From contig CM041465.1 in assembly GCA_023213395.1 (NCBI GenBank), positions 10,230,001 through 10,294,000 of the forward strand: a stretch of DNA of 64,000 bases, in the 5' to 3' direction. A program made the translations under genes and the position numbers. The notes under the pieces were generated by a model that was given only the letters and a program-made list of their open reading frames with translations, was not told the origin of the DNA and did no database searches. This DNA comes from Cycas panzhihuaensis (taxonomy: Eukaryota > Cycadophyta). Positions 23,400 to 37,429 of this stretch are shown here, piece by piece; position 1 is the stretch's first letter; every line of letters starts with the position of its first letter.

Positions 23400-24500
23400 A
23401 TCTAGCTCATTTATAGATTCAGAGACTTGGGCACATGAGTGAGAGGACTTAAGGTGTTGATAAACCGTAAGTTGCTTCCTAACTTACAATTTTTAGATTT
23501 GGATTTTTGTAAACATTATATTTTTAAAAAGTAGTATAGACTCGGGTTTAAAGTAGGGAGTTACACTAGTAAAGGTGTTCTGGATTACGTACATTCAGAT
23601 GTGTGGGGACTAGCCCCTACAATATATTATGGAGGATTATTATACTTTTTTACATTTATAGATCATTACTCAAGAAAGATATAGGTCTATTTTTTAAAAA
23701 GGAAATATGAAGTTTTCAGTGTATTTAAGTAGTTCAAGGCTCTAGTTAAGAAGAGTACTAGCAAGTCAATCAAATATTTAAGAACTGACAATGGAGGTGA
23801 GTTCAACTCCTTAGAGTTTGAGAACTATTATAGAGAAGCTGGGATCAAAAGGCATAAGACCACTAGCTATACTCCATAGCAGAATGGCATAGCTGAGTGC
23901 ATGAATAGGACACTCTTGGAAAGAACACGAAGCATGCTAATTAATGCAAGAGTGGAACAGGGCTTATGGGCAGAAGTTGTTCAAACAGCTTGTTATTTGA
24001 TAAATAGGTCACCATTACTTGCAATAGGTTGCAAGATTCCTAAAGAGATATGGACTGGACATCTATGTGACTATTTAAATTTGAAAGTTTTTGGTTGTGA
24101 TGCTTATACCTTGACTAATAAAAGTCAACATTTAAAGTTGGACCCAAAATCCAAGACATGTGTCTTTTTTGGTTATGGTGATAGAGATGGTGTGAAGGGA
24201 TACATGTTATGGGATTTTACTGCCTACAAAATCACTATTAATAGAGATATTATATTTGATGAATCTCCTTTTTTAAAATTAGATAGTGTAGAAGTTGAAG
24301 TGAAACAAGAGCAGAAAGTTGAACATCAACAGGTCAAGTTTGAAACCCATCCATCTTTGGAAACAGAAGAGCAGGAAAATCTTTTTGAATATGAATCTAT
24401 AACAGATTTATAGGAGTATGTAGACACTCCTCTACCAACTATTAGAAGATCTACATGAGTTAGTCATCCACCTGATAGGTACAACCCTTTTATTTCTATT
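23400..24500 (+). pseudogene. TE5 integrase
   Basis: YVHSDVWGLAP (first Asp), FIDHYSRKI, YLRTDNGGEFNSLEFE (second Asp), YTP, stop, QNGIAECMNRTLLERTRSML (Glu) form the complete DDE core. The 170-codon open stretch 23901-24413 adds the C-terminal blocks FGCDAYTL and CVFFGYGDRDGVKGYMLW and the start of the acidic linker. All three catalytic residues are visible, but stops separate them. Confidence 0.92.
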
Positions 24501-24539
24501 ACTTTAGTTTCTAATTATGGTAAGCCTACATGTTATCAA

Positions 24540-25280
24540 GAAGTAGTAGATAATATCCATAGTGAGAAGTGGAAGAGGGCTATGCAGGAAGGGATAGATG
24601 CTTTAAAGAAAAATAATTCATGGGACTTGGTAGAAATTCCACATGAAAAGAAGATTGTTGGTTGTAGGTGAGTTTTTAAGAAGCAAACGAATGTTGATAG
24701 AAAGGTTGACAAATAAAGGGCAAGATTAATGGCTAAAGGCTTTGCATAAAAAGCATGTATTGATTTTCATAAGATCTTTTCACCAGTTATCAAACTTGTT
24801 TCAATTCGAGTTCTGTTAGCATTGGTAGCTTCTCTTGATTTAGAGTTGGAGAAGTTGGATGTAAAAATAACTTTTCTACATGGAGATTTAGATGAGGAGA
24901 TCTATATGGATCAGCCAAAAGGGTTTGTAGAGGATCGCAGGAAAAGACTTGTTTGCAGGCTCAAGAAATCATTGTATGGCTTGAAGCAATCACCCAGGCA
25001 ATGGTACAAGAAGTTTGATACCTTCATAGAGATCCAAAATTTCAAAAGAAATGAGTATGATCATTGTGTCTACTTTAAATTCTTAGACAATGGCTTATTC
25101 ATTATCTTGGTATTATATGTTAATGACATATTGGTTGTAAGAAAGAGCATGGCAGAAATCAATAAGTTAAAGGCTCAATTGGCTAGGAATTTTTATATGA
25201 AGGATCTAGGTGTTACAAAAAAAATCTTAGGTATGGAGATATATAGAGGCAGGAAAAATGGTAAGCTATGGTTATCATAG
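24540..25280 (+). pseudogene. TE5 reverse transcriptase
   Basis: ALKKNNSWDLVEIP, then ARLMAKGFA, then the open stretch 24822-25280 with KLDVKITFLHGDLDEEIYMD, LKKSLYGLKQSPRQWYKKFD, and the active-site box LYVNDILVV. YVDD has become YVND, which removes a metal-binding Asp. The first catalytic Asp (LDVK) is intact. It ends at a TAG where Gln is usual (LWLSQ). Confidence 0.93.
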
Positions 25281-26085
25281 AAGAAATATGTGGAGAAGGT
25301 GCTAACTAGGTTTGGTATGACAAATATGAAACCAATGAGTATCTCATTGGCTTCCCATTTCAAGCTTTCTTTGAGTATGAGTCCTAGTAATTAAGAAGAA
25401 AAGGATTATATGTCTCATGTGCCTTATGCTAGTGTAGTAGGAAGTTTGATGTATGCCATGGTATGTACAAGACCTAACATTTCACATGCAGTCAGTATAG
25501 TTAGCAGGTTTATGGAAAATCCAAGAAAGGAACATTGAGTAGCAGTGAGATGGGTGCTTTAGTATTTGAGAGGCATAAGTGACTATTACATTACCTTTGG
25601 AGGTATAGGTAATCAAGTTTATGGATATGTTGATTTAGACTTTAAAGGAGATTTAGATAAGAGAAGGTCTACTTCATGTTATGTATTTACTCTTGCAAAT
25701 GGTCTAGTTAATTGGATGTCAAAATTGTAGAGCGCAATTGCATTATCGACTATAGAAATCGAATATGTTACTGCAACACATGTTTGTAAAGAAGCAATCT
25801 AGTTACAGAGTCTATTGGTTGAGCTTGGAAGGAAATAGGAAAAGGTAAAGGTATTTTATGATAGTCAAAGTGTTATTTACTTAGAAAAGAATCTAATTTA
25901 TCATAGTATAACAAAGTATATTGCTCTTAAGTACCATTTAATTAGAGAGGTTATGGAAGTAGGTGGAGTGGCACTTGAGAAGATTAACACAAAACATAAT
26001 TATGCTAATATGTTCACAAAACTAATACTATTAGAGAAGTTCAAATGGTGTTTAACTTCTCTTAGCTTGCACAAAAGGTGATGAA
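25281..26085 (+). pseudogene. TE5 RNase H
   Basis: VPYASVVGSLMYAMVCTRPN and AVSIVSRFM form the linker. GYVDLDFKGDLDKRRSTS is the first part of RNase H (YVDSD normally; Ser changed to Leu). IEIEYVTATHVCKEAI, FYDSQSVIYLEKN and YHLIREVMEVGG follow. The element's last codons end near 26080, shortly before the 3' LTR. Confidence 0.9.
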
Positions 26086-26129
26086 TGGTGTAGGAAAGGT
26101 ATCAGATAAATTGTTGTAAAGGTAAAGAT

Positions 26130-26788
26130 TTTTAGATAATGTGACAACAATGTTTTGGAGGCTAAAATTTTGATAGGTTTACAGTGTGGTTTCCTCCCCA
26201 AACTTCCTCGGGGAGTTTCAAGGGGGGCGGGAGCCCCTCTTGGTCGAGGGGGTGTAGGGGGTGTTGGCACACCCCCCACAAAGAGGGGGTTCAAGGGCGA
26301 TAGCCCTCGACCCAAAAAACTAGCACTGAAAAGCATACTAAATTGTAAAGAGAATCAAGGTTGTTTGCTAAAAATACCCTAGATTCTATGGTCAAGATTT
26401 GTGCCTTGTATGACTCTCTTATATAGCTCGATTTAGGGTGTTTTTTCATTATGTTTATGGTGTTCGATGTATTAGATGTACTATGAGGAGTTGGGTGGCT
26501 GGTTGTTGTTGCTGTCAGTATTCTACTACAGATTGTGTACATTTCTCCATTCTTTGATAATAAAGATCGATACCTTTCCTGTGTGGATGTTTCCCTAGTA
26601 TATTGCTAAGGTTTTACCACGTTATATCGGGTGTATATGTGATGCTTGGCTTTCTCATTCATGTTATTATATTATCTCTAGTTTAAGAACTTTTATGTTA
26701 AATTTTAGTTTTGATTCTTGTAACTAGTTGCAAAATACTTTAGATCTTGGTGGCAGTTTCAGGTTATTGGGACCTGGTCTTCTCAATA
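26130..26788 (+). repeat. TE5 3' LTR
   Basis: 659 bp matching 21430-22084. TG at the start has become TT and the terminal CA is TA. The GC-rich block (about 26190-26310) has several runs of four to six G or C. Reading frames crossing this block on both strands are shadows. Confidence 0.95.
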
Positions 26789-26793
26789 ATAGA

Positions 26794-27000
26794 TATTGAT
26801 TCCATTTAACTAATGCATGTATAATGACCAACATTTTCTTATCATTAGTAGATTTAAGAATTTCTCTATTATTTATCTTTCTACTCTCAAATACAATGGG
26901 TTTTCCTTCTTGCATCAATACTATACCAATTCCCATTCTAGATGCATTGTATTATATTATGAAAATTCTAGAAAATTTTGGTGATGTTAACATCAGTAAC
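26794..27000 (-). pseudogene. TE3 RNase H, proximal part
   Basis: Reverse strand: YNASRMGIGIVLMQEGKPIV, FESRKINNREILKSTNDKKM and IIHALVKW. CDAS has become YNAS, so the first catalytic Asp is Asn. The sequence runs into TE5 at WNQ and continues at 21429. Confidence 0.9.
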
Positions 27001-27019
27001 TAAGTCATTATTTGCTTAA

Positions 27020-27830
27020 CTTATTTGAAACACTTTGTCAGTTCTTCATTCCATTAAAAAGAAACCTTTTTTTATAAACAAGTTAAGGCAATTATTTTCT
27101 ATGCGTAATTTTTAACAAAATGCCAATAATATCCTATTAACACTAAAAATCCTCATATCTTTGTAATATTTTTGGGTATTGGCCATTCTTGAATTATCTT
27201 AACTTTCCCTACATCAACTCTAATTCATTCTTTTGAGATGAGATGACCCAAATATTCTATTTCTTTCATTCTGAAATAACATTTTGATTTATTAGCATAA
27301 AATGTTTGTTGCTCCAATATGCTTAGTACTTGGTCAAGATGATTCACGTGTTCTTCCTATTTTCTGCTAAAAACTAATATGTTGTTAAGAAGACTAAGAT
27401 AAATTTCCATAGGAAGGGATTCATAATCTTATTCATTATAGCTTGGAATGTGGCCGGTACATTAGTTAGGCCAAACGGCGTTACCTTGAATTTATAATGA
27501 TCATGGTATACACTGAAAGCTATTTTGTATGTATCCTCTGGTTTAATACAAATTTGATGGTAACTCAACTTTAAATCTATTTTTGAAAAATATTTTACTC
27601 CTTATAATTCATCTAATAGCTTATCAATCCTTGGTATAGGATTTTTTTTTATATTGTAACTTTATTCAGTGCTCAGTAGTCTATGCACATACAATAAGAT
27701 CCATCTTTTTTCCTTACCAAGATTACAGGAGCTGCAAAAGGGCTTTTACTAGGGGCTATCACTCCCAACTCTAATAACTCTTATACAATTTTTTTAATTT
27801 CATTCAGATAATGGTGTGGCTATTTATAAA
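27020..27830 (-). pseudogene. TE3 reverse transcriptase
   Basis: Recognisable blocks from right to left are SPFAAPVILVRKKDGSY, then KVTI, YFSKIDLKLSYHQICIKPED, KIAFSVYHDHYKFKVTPFGL and VPATFQAIMNKIMNPFLW. The second active-site box, expected as FFDD, is frameshifted and reads as Asn-Asn (AACAAC for GATGAC), consistent with G-to-A decay. The first Asp (KIDLK) is present. Confidence 0.9.
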
Positions 27831-28065
27831 GTCAGATAATAATTGAATTAGTACCTACTTTAAGTTTAATTTGATGTTCAAATCCTTTGTCCAAAGATAA
27901 TTCCATTGGAATATTTTGAAAAACTTCTTTATATTTTTTAATGACTTTCGAAAGTTTATTTTCTTGTGTACTTGGCTTAATTTCTACCTAGATAAAAAAG
28001 AGTTAAGCCATAATACCACAGTATCCTTTCTTGATTAATTTTTCCATTCATTTATAGGATATTAG

Positions 28066-28450
28066 TTAGTTATTTCCTAGTTTCTCTCCTTGAAGGATAA
28101 TAGTTCTTCCTTCTTTCTTATATCGCATAAATAATTCTTCAAGGTTCATTTCAAAAGTTCCCAAAGTTCTTAACCACTGACTTCCCAGAACAATATCTAC
28201 TCCACCAACATCTAATACATAAAAATTCTCTTTAATAATGGCATTGCCTATTAAGATCTTAAGGTTTTCCATCATTCCTTATCCCGATATAACTTGGCGA
28301 CCCCCGACACTTACTTAAAAAGGAGTCATTCTAGATGGAAATAGTTTTTTTAAGTGTTGAGCTGAGATTTTATCAATAAAATTATGAGTACTTCTGGGAT
28401 TGATCAAGATCATAATAGCCTAATTTTTAATAAATCCTTGTAGTTTAAAT
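28066..28450 (-). pseudogene. TE3 aspartic protease
   Basis: ILINPRSTHNFIDKISAQHL is the retropepsin active-site block with DSG replaced by NPR, so it is catalytically dead. The following open stretch (28066-28275) contains FYVLDVGGVDIVLGSQWLRTLG, the usual downstream protease segment. Confidence 0.88.
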
Positions 28451-28599
28451 ATATCAGATCTTATTAGACCACTCATAGCTAAGAACAATATTTTTAAGAC
28501 ATCCTCCTCCTAGTTATATTGGTACTCCTAAGTTTTAAGAGTATTCTTTTGACCATTTTTTGTATCATCTTCTTCTTTAATTTCCTCACTTTCTACCAC

Positions 28600-29535
28600 T
28601 GGGGATAACTTGATTGTATATAACTAATTTTTGAGACATTTGTGATTAGGTGTCTATTTTTTGGCACACCTGAAACATAGGTTCTTTTTCCATAATTCTT
28701 CTTTCTCAGATCTTGTCCTTTGAGCTAATGGTTTAGCTGAACGAGTCACTCTGCTGGTACTAGACTAGGTTGTATTATTGAAGGAGGACTAGATCGAGCA
28801 TAAGGAGGAATATAGGGTCTTGTTCTTGCTTTCCATAATTCATTAATCTTTCCTTCATATATTTTATCAAGTTGTATTGTCTTATTCAAATCCTGAGGTT
28901 TTCGAATTTTAATGTCCGCTTGGATTTCAATGGTTAAACCATCTATATATAATTGGATAAGTTGATTCATAGGAATGTCTTCTAAAACATAACTTAATTT
29001 TGTGAATGCTACACTATATTCTTCCACAGAGCCAATTTGTTTTAATTTTCATAACTCATAATAATGGTCACGATTAGATACCATTTCAGACCATTCAATG
29101 AATAAATACACAAACTCTTTCCAGGTTGGAAGTTGAGTCCAAAAAGAAGTTCATTCGAGACACTACCACCATTCACATGTTATTCCATCTATATACAAGG
29201 TGGCTAACAGAACTTGCTTTGTTGGTTCAATCTCCACTAAGTAAAAGTAGTTTTCCATTTATTGGATCCACACTCTTGGCTCATGTGACTTTTGCTCCAC
29301 ATTAAAATATTGTATAGTGATTTTTTCTAACTTTTTCTTTTTATGTGTTTGAATACTTTGTAGGCAGTTGAAATATGCTTGAAAACCCACTATCTTCTAT
29401 TCCTTAGGAGTTAAATTTTGGTATTCACTAAGATATTTTCTAATAGCTTTGTTTTCAAAATTAATCAAAGATATCTGAGGACCCAACTGATTTCTTGTAG
29501 TTTAATGTTTGATATGTGATTGACGACTCATTGCT
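28600..29535 (-). pseudogene. TE3 gag
   Basis: The start region reads MSRQSHIKH then a stop. Capsid blocks follow: HEPRVWIQ, MENYFYLVEIEPTKQVLLAT, LYIDGITCEWW, WKEFVYLFIEWSEM, and the open piece 28746-29027 with VEEYSVAFTKLSYVLEDIPM and LYIDGLTIEIQADIKI. A zinc knuckle with CFRCAKK...NHKCLKN closes it near 28640. Confidence 0.88.
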
Positions 29536-29559
29536 TCATCTTCTGAATCAAGAACAATC

Positions 29560-31650
<2,091 letters not shown>

Positions 31651-31664
31651 TCACTCTGATACCA
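31651..31664 (-). other. TE3 primer binding site (tRNA-iMet)
   Basis: The element strand reads TGGTATCAGAGTGA, perfect over the first 11 bases to initiator methionine tRNA and two bases from the 5' LTR. Confidence 0.95.
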
Positions 31665-31666
31665 CT

Positions 31667-31900
31667 TATTACAGACCTTTTCCATAACGTGAGGAGACAA
31701 TTTATTTGAACAAGTGCACTAGAGAGAAAATAGTCAAAAGACTAGTATATATTGATTGATAAAATGAATGATGTCTCACAATATATTTAAGGCCATATTT
31801 ATATGAGTATAATGGCCTCTTCACATAAAAGTCACAACCATTCCTTATGTACCTTTCCATTAAATGAACAATTAGTTAATTCTTAAGGAGTTTTATAACA
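31667..31900 (-). repeat. TE3 5' LTR (right)
   Basis: 234 bp, TATTACAGACC...TTATAACA (TG changed to TA at the inner end), followed by the exact duplication TGTAC. Confidence 0.96.
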
Positions 31901-34769
31901 TGTACCTAAGATGACAAGAAATTTATTATTTGTCAGTCAGATAAATAAGTAGAAGTATGATGTACTATTTAGTCATCTTGGTAAATTCCTTATCACTGAT
32001 ATGAATGGTAATTTAATTGCTATTGAATATGAAGATCAAGGCCTCTACAAGTTGGATGTTATCTCTACATCTACACTTCTGCATAATGAAATTGGCACAT
32101 GTAATAATTCTACTTTAACTTTTAATAATATAGAGCAAGTTGTTTCAAATACACTAGTTTCTTAAACACCTTCTAAAGACCAATTATGGCATCAATGCCT
32201 TGGTCATCTAAATAAGAATAGACTCCATTTGCTATTTAAGTTAAATATGGTACATGGGTTGCCAAAAATCAAATAAACTAAATACTTTTGTGAAGCTTAC
32301 ATTATGAAAAAATATCACATAGTACTATTCAAATCAAATGGCAAAGTCTAGCATGTTAAGGAACTATTAGGCCTTATACATTCAAACATTTGTAGACCCA
32401 TGTTACAAGCCTCTTTTAATGGTTATCATTTTTTCATCATTTTCACTGATGATTTTTCTTATAAAGTTTGGTTCTACTTTTTAAAGCAAAAACCAAAAGC
32501 ATTCAAAAAGTTCAAAGAATTTAATCATGGTATTGAAATAGAAGCTAGTATGCCACTCAAAATCTTTCACTGCCATAATGGATATGAATACACTTCAAAA
32601 GAATTCACATAATTCTTCAACGATAATGGCATCAAATGGTAGTTTTCTACCCCTACACTCCTTAGTAAAATGGATTTGCTAAGAGGATGAATTAGACCTT
32701 GGTCACTAAAGGCAAAGGCATACTTGCCACCAAAAATCTTAGATTTCAGTTCTGGGTTAAAGTTGTTAACACTACTATATATCTTACCAATTGAAGTTTA
32801 ACTAAAGCAATCATAAACATTACACCTGAGAAGGCTTGGTCAAGCTAAAATCCTATAGTCTCATATTTGTCATTTTTTTATGAACAACATATATGTTTAT
32901 ACCAAAAGAATAAAGAGAAACTCTTGATGAAAAAAATAGGAAATACATCTTCAATGGTTGTATGCCTAGTTATAAAGCCTAAAAATTCTATGATCCTACA
33001 ACATACCAAATGTACACATCTAGGGATGTAATATTTTTTGAAAAACATCATGACTTGGATTTACAACAAATTTTATTTTTTAATAATCAAAATATTTCTA
33101 CAACTACTACTATTCCTTCTGTAGTCACACAAAATATTCATGTACTTATAACGCCTCCATCTATATCTTATTCTCTTAGTTCTTCATTTGCACCTCCTTT
33201 CTCTACTTATACCTCAACAATTCTTTTAGAAGATCTTTAAGTAGAGGTTACTTCAAAACAACTTCTAAAATGGTACCTGTAGACTATCGTTTATGCTTCA
33301 TTACCTCCTTAAGTAGTAAAAAAGTAATTAAAATATAGGTCATCTATAAACTTTATCTTAATGGAACAAGTATTATCTACTGTAGAACTTTTCATTTTTG
33401 AGGAGGTAATCATAAACCAAAAGTAGTAGGTTATAATGAATGATGAAATATATTATGTTCTTTAAAATGATACTTAGGAGCCTTATCGATGGATCTATAA
33501 GATCATATTTCATGTAGATAGTTCTATTCAGTGCCACAAAGATTGATTGGTAGCCAAAGGTTTTAAACAAATTTAGGGCAATGACTATGATGAAGCATTT
33601 ACGCTTGGTACTTGTATGACCATTATTTGGCTTATTTTAGCACTTATAGCTCAATTTCATTAGTCAGTTTATCAAATGGATGTTAAAAGCACCTTTCTAA
33701 ATGATGACTTATAAGAGGAAGTATATCTGAATCAACCTCTTATCTATGTTATTCATGGTAAAGAACACATAGTTTACAAATTGAAGAAGGCTTGGTATGG
33801 CTTCAAACAATCACCTCGCACATGGTATATGAATATTGATGAATATTTTTTGATGTATGGACTCATTCACTCATCCTTAGATCCTAACTTGTATATCAAA
33901 ATTCAAGACAACTTAATAACACTGGTCATCCTCTATGTTGATGATTTGTTAATAATTGATAACAACATAGAGTGGAAAGGAGATATTATAGATGTTCAAG
34001 ATGGAGGATTGTAAGCCTTCACCAATCCTGATGGAGACAAGACTTAAGTTTAGATGTGAATGACCATGGTAAACTTATTGATTCCACCTTGTACAAACAA
34101 CTTCTATGGAGTTTGATTTAATTAACTTAGACTTGCCCTAATATATCTTATACAGTTAAGATCTTCTTAAGGTTTACAACAAAACCTAAGGTTTCACATT
34201 GTAATGTAGCTAAGCGGATTATAAGATATCTTCATAGTTTACTGTAATTTAGCATTGATTACTACCAATTGAATAATCCTTCTTTGGTAGGTTTCACATG
34301 TGCAAATTAGGTTAGATGTTGAGATAGGAGAAGATCAACCTTAGCTTACTATTTTAATATGTGTTTAGTAGTTATTTCCTAGATTTGTAAGAATCAACCA
34401 AATGTCATCTTATCATCCATGAAAGTAAGATATAAAGCTATTATTAGTATAACTACATAAACTATCTAGCTTAGAAGAATTCATGTTGAGCTTGTTCTTG
34501 AACAAATATAAACCACTTCACTCTTTTGTAACAACTAAAGTGTTATGAAAATAACAAAGAATTTAGTGTTCTATTTAAGGACAAAGCATACCAAGGTGCA
34601 TTATCATTTTATTAGAGAACATATTTAGGATGGTGAAATTGATTTAGTCTATAAGCTAACCAATAATCAAGTTGCAAACATCCTCATCAAAGCACTTAGT
34701 AGAGATAAATTTGAGTGATTTTATTATAACCTTAGTATTTGAATTAATAAACTCATCATTAAGGGAGGG
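31901..34769 (+). mobile_element. TE2 (3' part): protease end, integrase, reverse transcriptase, RNase H
   Basis: The element resumes with VPKMTRNLLFVSQINK. Pre-integrase and integrase follow at about 32180-32900: LWHQCLGHLNKNRLHLL, FTDDFSYKVWFYFL, FHCHNGYEYTSKEF. The second catalytic Asp (RTDNGGEY) is His. Reverse transcriptase lies at about 33420-34015: YQMDVKSTFLNDDL, LKKAWYGFKQSPRTWYMNID, and LYVDDLLII with the YVDD box intact. RNase H runs at about 34075-34735 and a polypurine tract AAGGGAGGGT at 34761-34770. It has many stops and is the oldest layer of the nest. Confidence 0.88.
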
Positions 34770-35164
34770 TAATAGAATTAATAATACTTTTATTAATTTA
34801 TTAATGTACTTGTAAATACTTTATAAGCATTAGGTACTTTAATAACATAATGTTATAAAGTGCCAGTATATTAAGTTATAGCTATTAGTCATAAGTTCTA
34901 GTTTGTTAGATTAAATACCCACTTTCTTTATTATAACTATTTCATATATTAGTGCCACCAGTCACCATGCATGAACTCAAAATATACTTTATATTATATC
35001 CTCTCCTTTGCAATTGTATATAGTTTAGAGAGGTTATTATATTATGAGTTACATGTTAATGAAGAATCATTTTTTGGGGATTTGAATAACTTTCTATCCC
35101 TTTATTTCTCTATTCATTGATTTGCTCTTTCTCCTATGAATGATTTTTCTTAGAAGGTGAGTTC
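34770..35164 (+). repeat. Probable TE2 3' LTR
   Basis: The DNA right after the polypurine tract (TAATAGAATTAATAATAC...) is where the 3' LTR must start. It has LTR-like content, including a pyrimidine-rich stretch near 35000-35140 as is usual before the end of copia LTRs. No second copy was found, so its right edge is uncertain; TE6 starts at 35170 and may have inserted in it. Confidence 0.5.
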
Positions 35165-35169
35165 AATCT

Positions 35170-35449
35170 TGTTATATAATGCCTATTAGGGCTCATATCA
35201 ACACATGTTGGCTACGATAGCATATGGTTTGCTACAACTAACTTAGCTGACCTCATTAACATATGAGTGGATATTATAATGGTGTTTCTAAACACCAGCT
35301 AGTGATAGACATTAGGTTCTCACTCAACCCCCATCTATAAATTCAAGGGGTCTAAAGACCCTAATGTTCATCAATAACACCATTATGTTGGATATTTGTT
35401 TAGCCCTTTATTGTATTTGTGACTCCCTTTAATTCCCATAAATCCTTCA
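35170..35449 (+). repeat. TE6 5' LTR
   Basis: 280 bp, TGTTATATAATGCC...ATCCTTCA. It has a TATA-like TATAAATT at 35336-35343 and an inverted repeat GTGTTT...AAACAC at about 35282-35296, present in both LTRs. Confidence 0.93.
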
Positions 35450-35451
35450 TT

Positions 35452-35460
35452 TGGTATCAG
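35452..35460 (+). other. TE6 primer binding site (tRNA-iMet)
   Basis: TGGTATCAG two bases after the LTR, matching the initiator tRNA complement over nine bases, then diverging. Confidence 0.85.
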
Positions 35461-37429
35461 AATAATCATTAGAAGCATGTTGAAATATTGCCTTATTGCA
35501 AGAGCATTCATTTGAAGTGTTGAGGTTTGGAGAAGCTCTTGACAGGAGCCATACTCAAGAGATGAAGGATTTGCGAGAAGATTGATAGCCATTAAAGTCA
35601 TTTGGTATATGTGCACTCTTTGTTAATTTTTCATATCATTAATACTTAGTACTATAGTTTTTACTATAATTTTCATTTAATATTTTATGCACAGAAGTCC
35701 GTTATTTATATGCACTAAGATTTACTTTGAAAAACTACTTTGTGAGGCTATGAAGATTTTGAAAGCTATAAAGCCTATATTTTTTAGTATATAAAGCCTG
35801 TTAAAGCCCTCCTTTACATTATTACAACTAATTTAAGACTATGTCTCTCTACTATTGCCTTGTTTGCCTCTCTTCCCTTGCAAAAGCAATGTTTATCTGT
35901 GAAAAGTAATATTTACCAATATTTTTTGAGTGATTATTTAAGTCTTTAATTCTCTAAGTATCTGTATTGCATTTGTGTCATCATTAGGATCTACCCATCA
36001 TTGTTGAATCTCTTCACGCTTTCATCTGATCTAAGTTGTCCTCATTTGTATCTAATTTGTCTTCTTATTTGTGCTTATTTCCCTCTCTACAACTATATTT
36101 ATGACTCTGAACATCTTAATAATATTTATTTTCAATATTTCTCTAAAGTTTAACAATAAGATATTTCATGTTTAGCATCCCTTTGATGAATCCATAACAT
36201 ATACGACTTTATTTGTGAAGTAAAACTAGTTGTGCACTCATATTTATGATGTCAACTTTTAATTTATTTATTTTTTAAACATTTTTCTAAAGTTTTATAG
36301 TTTAGAACTTTAATATTTATCAATCACGTCTTTTGCTTGGTCGCTTAATCTATATGGACTGCTTATAGCTCTATTTTACCATCATATGACCTGTGCACAT
36401 CTCATTTATAGATATGCCCTTGTCTACAATGTTATTTGCACCTTGTTTGCAGCCACTGTTTATTTCTATACACTTTCTAAGCATTCTATAACCTCTCTCT
36501 GATAAACAAACCTTTTGGATATATTTTTTGTATTTGTAATTAGCAATACATAAGTGACTAGCATCAATTTATTCACACGAAGCCTCTTAAATAATTTTAT
36601 TAATGATTAATTAATAAAGTTATATTTCATAAAGTTTTATAATCCATTTACTTATTATGGACCCCACAATAGAACCTGTGCAACTCAGTAGCCACCAAAC
36701 ACTAGATCTCAGTCTCAATAAGTTACATGCAGTGTTTAATATGACCAAGTTTAATTTTATAAAAAAGGCTAAAAGAAATTTTTAGGACAACTACTGAAAA
36801 ATATGACCTACCTTTGCTCTGACCACTATAACTTTCACTGGTAAGGTCAAAAAGTAGTTCTATCTACACCAAATCAAAGTACTTTTATACTTGATTGAAA
36901 CGAGTGGTCACATGACCACCTTTTATTTTAGTTTGATAGATATTTTAATGAGTGAAGTTGAAGCAACATATTTTTTTAGTATTTTTTTGTTAAAAAACTT
37001 TTTTTTCTTTTGCAAAAAAAATTATTGTATATCTTTATAATCTAATATTAGAATCATGTATGAAATTTTGAACTCTATTTTCTATTGTCTAGAGGGTTGT
37101 GAAGTCAAAATTATTTTTGAAAATCATTTTATGTACTAGTTTCATCCTCGAAAAAGGCACTAGTGAAGGGCTTCCTACGTGATGACCCTTATATAAACTA
37201 GTGAAAAAGTATATTGTAACCTCTCACTAATAAAAATTATTTCATGTTTAGGTGGTTAGAGTCCTAATTGGTACATTTGTGCACCTCTTAAAGGTGAAGG
37301 GGTACATATTATGTGTTTGTTGAGTGCACTTATATTGCCTTTCTTTGGTGCTTTGATTACATTTCATTACTTTCAATCACTTTACATTTTTAAGTTATAT
37401 TTCAAGGTAATTTTCTCTTTATAATAGAA
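35461..37429 (+). other. TE6 5' leader, no coding content
   Basis: Two kilobases of AT-rich DNA between primer binding site and gag with no recognisable domain. It resembles in length the leaders of TE3 and TE4. Confidence 0.6.

Larger units (their letters stand above)
21430..26788 (+). mobile_element. TE5: sense Ty1/copia element inserted in the TE3 RNase H
   Basis: Long terminal repeats of 655 and 659 bp, an exact 5 bp duplication (ATAGA at 21425-21429 and 26789-26793) and a tRNA-iMet binding site define a 5.36 kb element. Gag, protease, integrase, reverse transcriptase and RNase H follow in copia order, with phrases closest to the TNT1/Tork type (for example VRHVPDLKNNLISLG). Removing it restores the TE3 RNase H phrase WNQYLLGSKF. 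It is interrupted by many stops, including CAG to TAG in YTPQQNG. The same LTR family occurs as the solo LTR at 39314. Confidence 0.96.

Noticed and set aside
26052-26382. Pro/Gly-rich frames of 75-94 codons on both strands of the TE5 3' LTR
   Set aside because: They are produced by the G-run/C-run block of the LTR. The same block in the 5' LTR has different reading frames.
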